Part shown: one piece after another, positions 23,038 to 25,557 of the stretch | Layout: each line of letters begins with the position of its first letter | How positions within the stretch are numbered: position 1 is the first letter of the stretch | NCBI GenBank assembly: GCA_002479415.1 | Contig: DLMZ01000026.1 | Span: 1 to 25,557 of the forward strand | Origin: Firmicutes bacterium UBA7523 | GTDB lineage: Bacteria; Bacillota; Dethiobacteria; Dethiobacterales; Dethiobacteraceae | Length of the DNA stretch: 25,557 nucleotides | Direction: 5' to 3' | Notes under the pieces: model-generated | Seen by the model: only the letters and a program-made list of their open reading frames with translations | What the model was told of the DNA's origin: nothing | Databases searched by the model: none | Translations under genes and position numbers: made by a program

Positions 23038-23064
23038 TAAGAAAATCAATGAAGGAGCCAACCC

Positions 23065-24447
23065 ATGAAATCTGAAACAAATTTACCTGTATATAAAGGA
23101 CAAATTATAGAGGTTAACATAGAACGATTAAACCATGACGGCGAAGGCGTAAGTAAGTTTGACGGCTTTACCGTTTTTGTCCCCGGTACTGCGCCCGGCG
23201 ATAAGGTAAGAGCAAAAGTAATCTCCCTGCAAAAAACATATGCTAGAGCCTTACTACAAGAGCTAATCATAAGCTCTCCTTCCCGGGTCTCACCGCCCTG
23301 TGAGCATTATGATGACTGCGGAGGATGCCAGCTGCAGCATATCAATTACGAAGAGCAGCTGCTTATAAAGCACGAGCTGGTCAAAGATACATTGTCCAGA
23401 ATCGGGAAAATCAACGTTCCAGTCCTTCCTGTTCTCGGCATGGCCAAGCCGTGGCAGTACCGCAATAAAGCCCAGGTTCCAGTCGGTATGGAAGATACAG
23501 TTAAAGCAGGCTTTTACGAAAAAAGGACACATAAGATTGTTGACCTAAACTGCTGCCATATTCAGCATCCTGCAAATGATAAAGTTGTTCACGCTGTCCG
23601 ATCAATCTTAAATGAGCTAAAAATCTCCATTTATAATGAGAAGAAACATACAGGTCTCGTTCGCCACATTATCGCCCGTACATCTTTCACCACAGGCGAA
23701 GTCCTCATAGTTCTCGTCACAAACGGTCATAAGCTTCCCCATCGCGCTGAAATAATTGAAAGACTTCGTGCCTTAGGCAATATAGCCGGTATTGTACAAA
23801 ACATAAATACCAAGCAAGCAAATGTAATCCTTGGCAATCAGGATGTCCTACTATGGGGTAACCCTTATCTTCAGGAAAGCCTGAACGGCCTTTCCTTCCA
23901 TGTCTCTCCCAGATCCTTCTTTCAAGTAAATACCGTGCAGACAGAAGTGCTTTACGCAAAGGTCCGCGAGTACGCCGCTCTTACCGGGCAAGAAACAGTG
24001 TATGACCTCTACTGCGGCATTGGAACCATTTCCCTCTATCTAAGTCGCTATGCAGGCAAGGTAATCGGGGTAGAATCGGTGGCCGCCGCCGTTAAAGATG
24101 CACGGAAGAACGCAGAGCTAAATGGGATAACTAATGCCGAGTTTCATAAAGGGGCAGCTGAGCAGCTGTTTCCCCAGCTTATTAAGCACGGCGTCAAAGC
24201 CGACGTGGTCGTCGTCGACCCTCCCCGCAAGGGCTGTGATGAGAGCCTGCTAGCTGCAATAGCAACTATGGCTCCTCCCCGGATTGTTTATGTGTCTTGT
24301 AATCCCGCCACCCTGGCCAGGGATTTAAAATACCTGACAGAGCACGGCTATACCGCAGAAAAGGTACAGCCGGTAGATATGTTCCCGCAGACAAGTCACG
24401 TTGAATCGATAATACTGATAAAAAAGGCTGGAACCCCCGTGGCGTAA
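23065..24447 (+). CDS. rlmD: 23S rRNA (uracil-5-)-methyltransferase, RlmCD/RumA family
   Basis: The enzyme transfers methyl from S-adenosylmethionine to C5 of uridine in 23S rRNA; Firmicutes homologues (RlmCD) act on U747 and U1939, but the targets here are not known from sequence. The 460-residue protein begins with a TRAM RNA-binding domain (about residues 8-67, with DGEGVSKFDGFTVFVPGTAPGDKV). An iron-sulfur cluster motif follows, with Cys79, Cys85 and Cys88 and a fourth at Cys163 or Cys164. The SAM-binding site is DLYCGIGTISLYLS near 314-327, then DPPRKGCD. The catalytic nucleophile is Cys412 in VSCNPATLARD, with Glu447 in SHVESI. The start is ATG 23065 after AAGGAG. Confidence 0.93.
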   Translation: MKSETNLPVYKGQIIEVNIERLNHDGEGVSKFDGFTVFVPGTAPGDKVRAKVISLQKTYARALLQELIISSPSRVSPPCEHYDDCGGCQLQHINYEEQLLIKHELVKDTLSRIGKINVPVLPVLGMAKPWQYRNKAQVPVGMEDTVKAGFYEKRTHKIVDLNCCHIQHPANDKVVHAVRSILNELKISIYNEKKHTGLVRHIIARTSFTTGEVLIVLVTNGHKLPHRAEIIERLRALGNIAGIVQNINTKQANVILGNQDVLLWGNPYLQESLNGLSFHVSPRSFFQVNTVQTEVLYAKVREYAALTGQETVYDLYCGIGTISLYLSRYAGKVIGVESVAAAVKDARKNAELNGITNAEFHKGAAEQLFPQLIKHGVKADVVVVDPPRKGCDESLLAAIATMAPPRIVYVSCNPATLARDLKYLTEHGYTAEKVQPVDMFPQTSHVESIILIKKAGTPVA

Positions 24448-24542
24448 GGGTTTATGGCACCTAGAAACGACCCTTGAAAAAAGAGAAAACCACTGATAAA
24501 AAAAGTGAGCTACTGATAAAAAGAGCACCATAAACTGATAAA
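24414..24542 (+). repeat. Direct ACTGATAAA repeats
   Basis: The 9-mer ACTGATAAA occurs at 24414-24422 (inside the last codons of the methyltransferase gene), 24492-24500, 24512-24520 and 24534-24542, all in the same orientation; the last three are 20 and 22 bases apart. Two of them are enclosed by GTTTATGG (24450-24457) and its complement CCATAAAC (24528-24535). I do not recognise the motif. Confidence 0.6.
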
Positions 24543-24553
24543 TACAGAAAAAG

Positions 24554-24587
24554 GCGGCGTGTTCGGAGAGAACATGGCCGTTTTTTT
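24554..24587 (+). terminator. Terminator of the methyltransferase gene
   Basis: A GC-rich hairpin is formed by GCGTGTTC (24557-24564) and GAACATGG (24570-24577), continuing with GGC and GCC through one bulge, followed by seven T at 24581-24587. A run of A precedes the stem, so it could work on both strands. Confidence 0.8.
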
Positions 24588-24696
24588 GTTGATAATTATA
24601 TTGCCGCAGATAGCGGAGAGTTTAGCAAGAATTACAGCAAAAGGCGAAGCATTTTTTGTAGGGGACTTTTCATGGGAATATTTTCTACAAAAGTAA
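24574..24696 (+). CDS. Possible 40-residue hydrophobic peptide
   Basis: An ATG at 24574 with GGAG at 24565-24568 opens a 40-codon frame to TAA at 24694. The N-terminus MAVFLLIIILPQ is hydrophobic, and the rest includes AKGEAFFVGDFSWEYF. The start and SD lie within the terminator hairpin and the T-run encodes part of the hydrophobic stretch, so the frame may well be accidental or the remnant of a gene. Confidence 0.2.
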   Translation: MAVFLLIIILPQIAESLARITAKGEAFFVGDFSWEYFLQK

Positions 24697-24823
24697 AGGA
24701 ATTATCAGAAATAGATAGAAATTAAATCCTACAGGATAAATTTGATATTGAATATATGAATAATGAGTAGCAACTTAGTCTTTTACCCTCGGTTTATGAC
24801 ATATGGCATCGGGAGTGAGAGGA
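24588..24823 (+). other. AT-rich spacer without an intact gene
   Basis: This stretch follows the methyltransferase terminator and is much more AT-rich than the ribosomal cluster. It holds a weak hairpin (CCGC at 24604-24607 with GCGG at 24613-24616), the tail of the questionable 40-residue frame and a probable gene remnant starting at 24672. I see no convincing promoter, tRNA or insertion sequence ends. Confidence 0.5.
24672..24818 (+). pseudogene. Probable gene remnant with two in-frame stops
   Basis: From ATG 24672 (GGGGAC upstream) a frame reads MGIFSTKVKELSEIDRN, stops at TAA 24723, continues ILQDKFDIEYMNNE, stops at TAG 24768, then QLSLLPSVYDIWHRE to TGA 24816. The pieces between stops have the composition of a real protein, and both internal stops differ from Gln codons by one C-to-T change. 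Its end lies five bases before the start of the next gene, as in an operon. No family is recognised. A chance frame in AT-rich DNA remains possible. Confidence 0.4.
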
Positions 24824-25219
24824 ATGGATTTCTTTAAAAAAATAATTACTCGAAAAAAAAGAACAGATTTATTTGAGAAGTTAGGATCCCCACTTAAAGA
24901 AGAAAGAGAGAAAGCGATACTTGAAGTTCTAAATACTGACAGATTAAATACAAAACTATTTTACGAGTATTTTTTTACAAATAATGATTACTTAACTAGT
25001 AGTATAATACAGATATTAGGGAAATCAGGTTCGGATAATGTAGTTCTTTGTTTAGACTGGTTCAAAGAATACTTTTTAAGATTCCCACATTTATTTGGGG
25101 AACCCCCTTTCTTGTTTGAAGAAAAAAACGAGTATATGGATAAGGGTCGTCATGTAGTCAACTCAATTAAAAAAACATTGGAAGATCACACAATTTTGAT
25201 GTTTTTACAGAGCACATGA
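24824..25219 (+). CDS. Hypothetical protein, possibly HEAT-like helical repeats
   Basis: ATG 24824 is chosen because GGGAG (24811-24815) lies eight bases upstream; an ATG at 24803 would add seven residues and lacks an SD. The 131-residue product starts MDFFKKIITRKKRTDLFEKL and has no signal peptide or membrane segment. The segments EREKAILEVLNTDRL and TSSIIQILGKSGSDNVVLCL look like helix-turn-helix pairs of the HEAT or armadillo kind, but this is only an impression. Codon use favours A- and T-rich codons, unlike the ribosomal genes. It overlaps the next gene as ATGA. Function unknown. Confidence 0.6.
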   Translation: MDFFKKIITRKKRTDLFEKLGSPLKEEREKAILEVLNTDRLNTKLFYEYFFTNNDYLTSSIIQILGKSGSDNVVLCLDWFKEYFLRFPHLFGEPPFLFEEKNEYMDKGRHVVNSIKKTLEDHTILMFLQST

Positions 25220-25557
25220 TTAATATTAATCAAGAGGTAACGAAACTTAGAAAAAAGGCGTTTATCAAATTAAACCAGGCGGGAGACGAAAAAGGAATAT
25301 TCTATATTAGAGCCTATTTGGAAAGAGAAGATGATGGGTATATTTTAAATGATGAAAGATCAAATTCCGAAGTTCTGCTTTCTAATAACGAAATGGAAAA
25401 AGCTGCGGTTATATCCTGTGAAAAAGAGATTAAACAATATCTTACACCACAGGAACTAAATTTAATTTACTATCATAGCTTGTTATGTGAAATAATTGAA
25501 ATATTTGAGGAACCCAAGCAAGTGGAGAAATTTCATGAACAAGAATTTATGTTAAGT
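25216..25557 (+). CDS. Hypothetical protein, cut by the window end
   Basis: The ATG at 25216 overlaps the preceding TGA. The frame is open for 114 codons to the window edge, so the gene is incomplete at its 3' end. The product starts MININQEVTKLRKKAFIKLN and is charged, with a helical middle part (ISCEKEIKQYLTPQELNLI). There is no strong SD, which fits translational coupling to the gene before. I do not recognise a family. With its neighbour it may form a small accessory operon; AT-rich pairs of this type are often lineage-specific. Confidence 0.6.
   Translation, partial: MININQEVTKLRKKAFIKLNQAGDEKGIFYIRAYLEREDDGYILNDERSNSEVLLSNNEMEKAAVISCEKEIKQYLTPQELNLIYYHSLLCEIIEIFEEPKQVEKFHEQEFMLS

Noticed and set aside
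24723..24770. Stop-codon reassignment (TAA/TAG read as Gln)
   Set aside because: TAA and TAG are used as normal stops throughout the rest of the window, so a decayed gene is the simpler reading.
1..25557. CRISPR arrays, tRNA genes, insertion sequences
   Set aside because: No regularly spaced long repeats, no cloverleaf-like sequences and no transposase-like frames were seen.

Overview
The window is the major ribosomal-protein locus of a bacterium, almost certainly a member of the Firmicutes of the class Clostridia (Peptococcaceae, Syntrophomonadales or Dethiobacter-like). This placement is inferred from the zinc-type S14, near-consensus AAGGAGG ribosome binding sites before most genes, a KOW-domain gene between map and infA, an energy-coupling-factor (ECF) transporter module after rplQ, and an EF-Tu with a three-cysteine patch in its G domain. 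No species can be named from sequence alone. All supported genes lie on the + strand.

Layout. Positions 1-85 are a short leader with a hairpin. fusA and tuf follow, then a 148-base structured spacer. The S10-spc-alpha cluster runs from 3545 to 18340: rpsJ rplC rplD rplW rplB rpsS rplV rpsC rplP rpmC rpsQ rplN rplX rplE rpsN rpsH rplF rplR rpsE rpmD rplO secY map, a KOW gene, infA rpmJ rpsM rpsK rpsD rpoA rplQ. Gene order is canonical except that adk is missing between secY and map. An AT-rich hairpin after rplQ looks like a partial terminator. The ECF module ecfA1-ecfA2-ecfT and truA follow, then a clear promoter and leader for rplM-rpsI, closed by a textbook terminator.

From 22700 on the content changes. 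There is an unrecognised 59-residue gene with its own terminator, then an RlmCD/RumA-type 23S rRNA uracil methyltransferase. About 400 bases with little coding follow; they hold direct ACTGATAAA repeats, a terminator and a probable gene remnant with two in-frame stops. The window ends with two ATGA-coupled AT-rich genes of unknown function, the second cut by the window edge.

The genes form one growth-linked unit: translation factors, nearly half of the ribosomal proteins, RNA polymerase alpha, protein export (SecY), N-terminal methionine removal (Map), tRNA and rRNA modification (TruA, RlmCD) and vitamin or metal uptake energisation (EcfA1/A2/T). I do not see a new defence or metabolic system. 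The less explained material is the inter-gene RNA structure (a motif repeated before rplD and rplN, a palindromic heptamer element, and hairpins before rpsJ and rplR) and the AT-rich tail.
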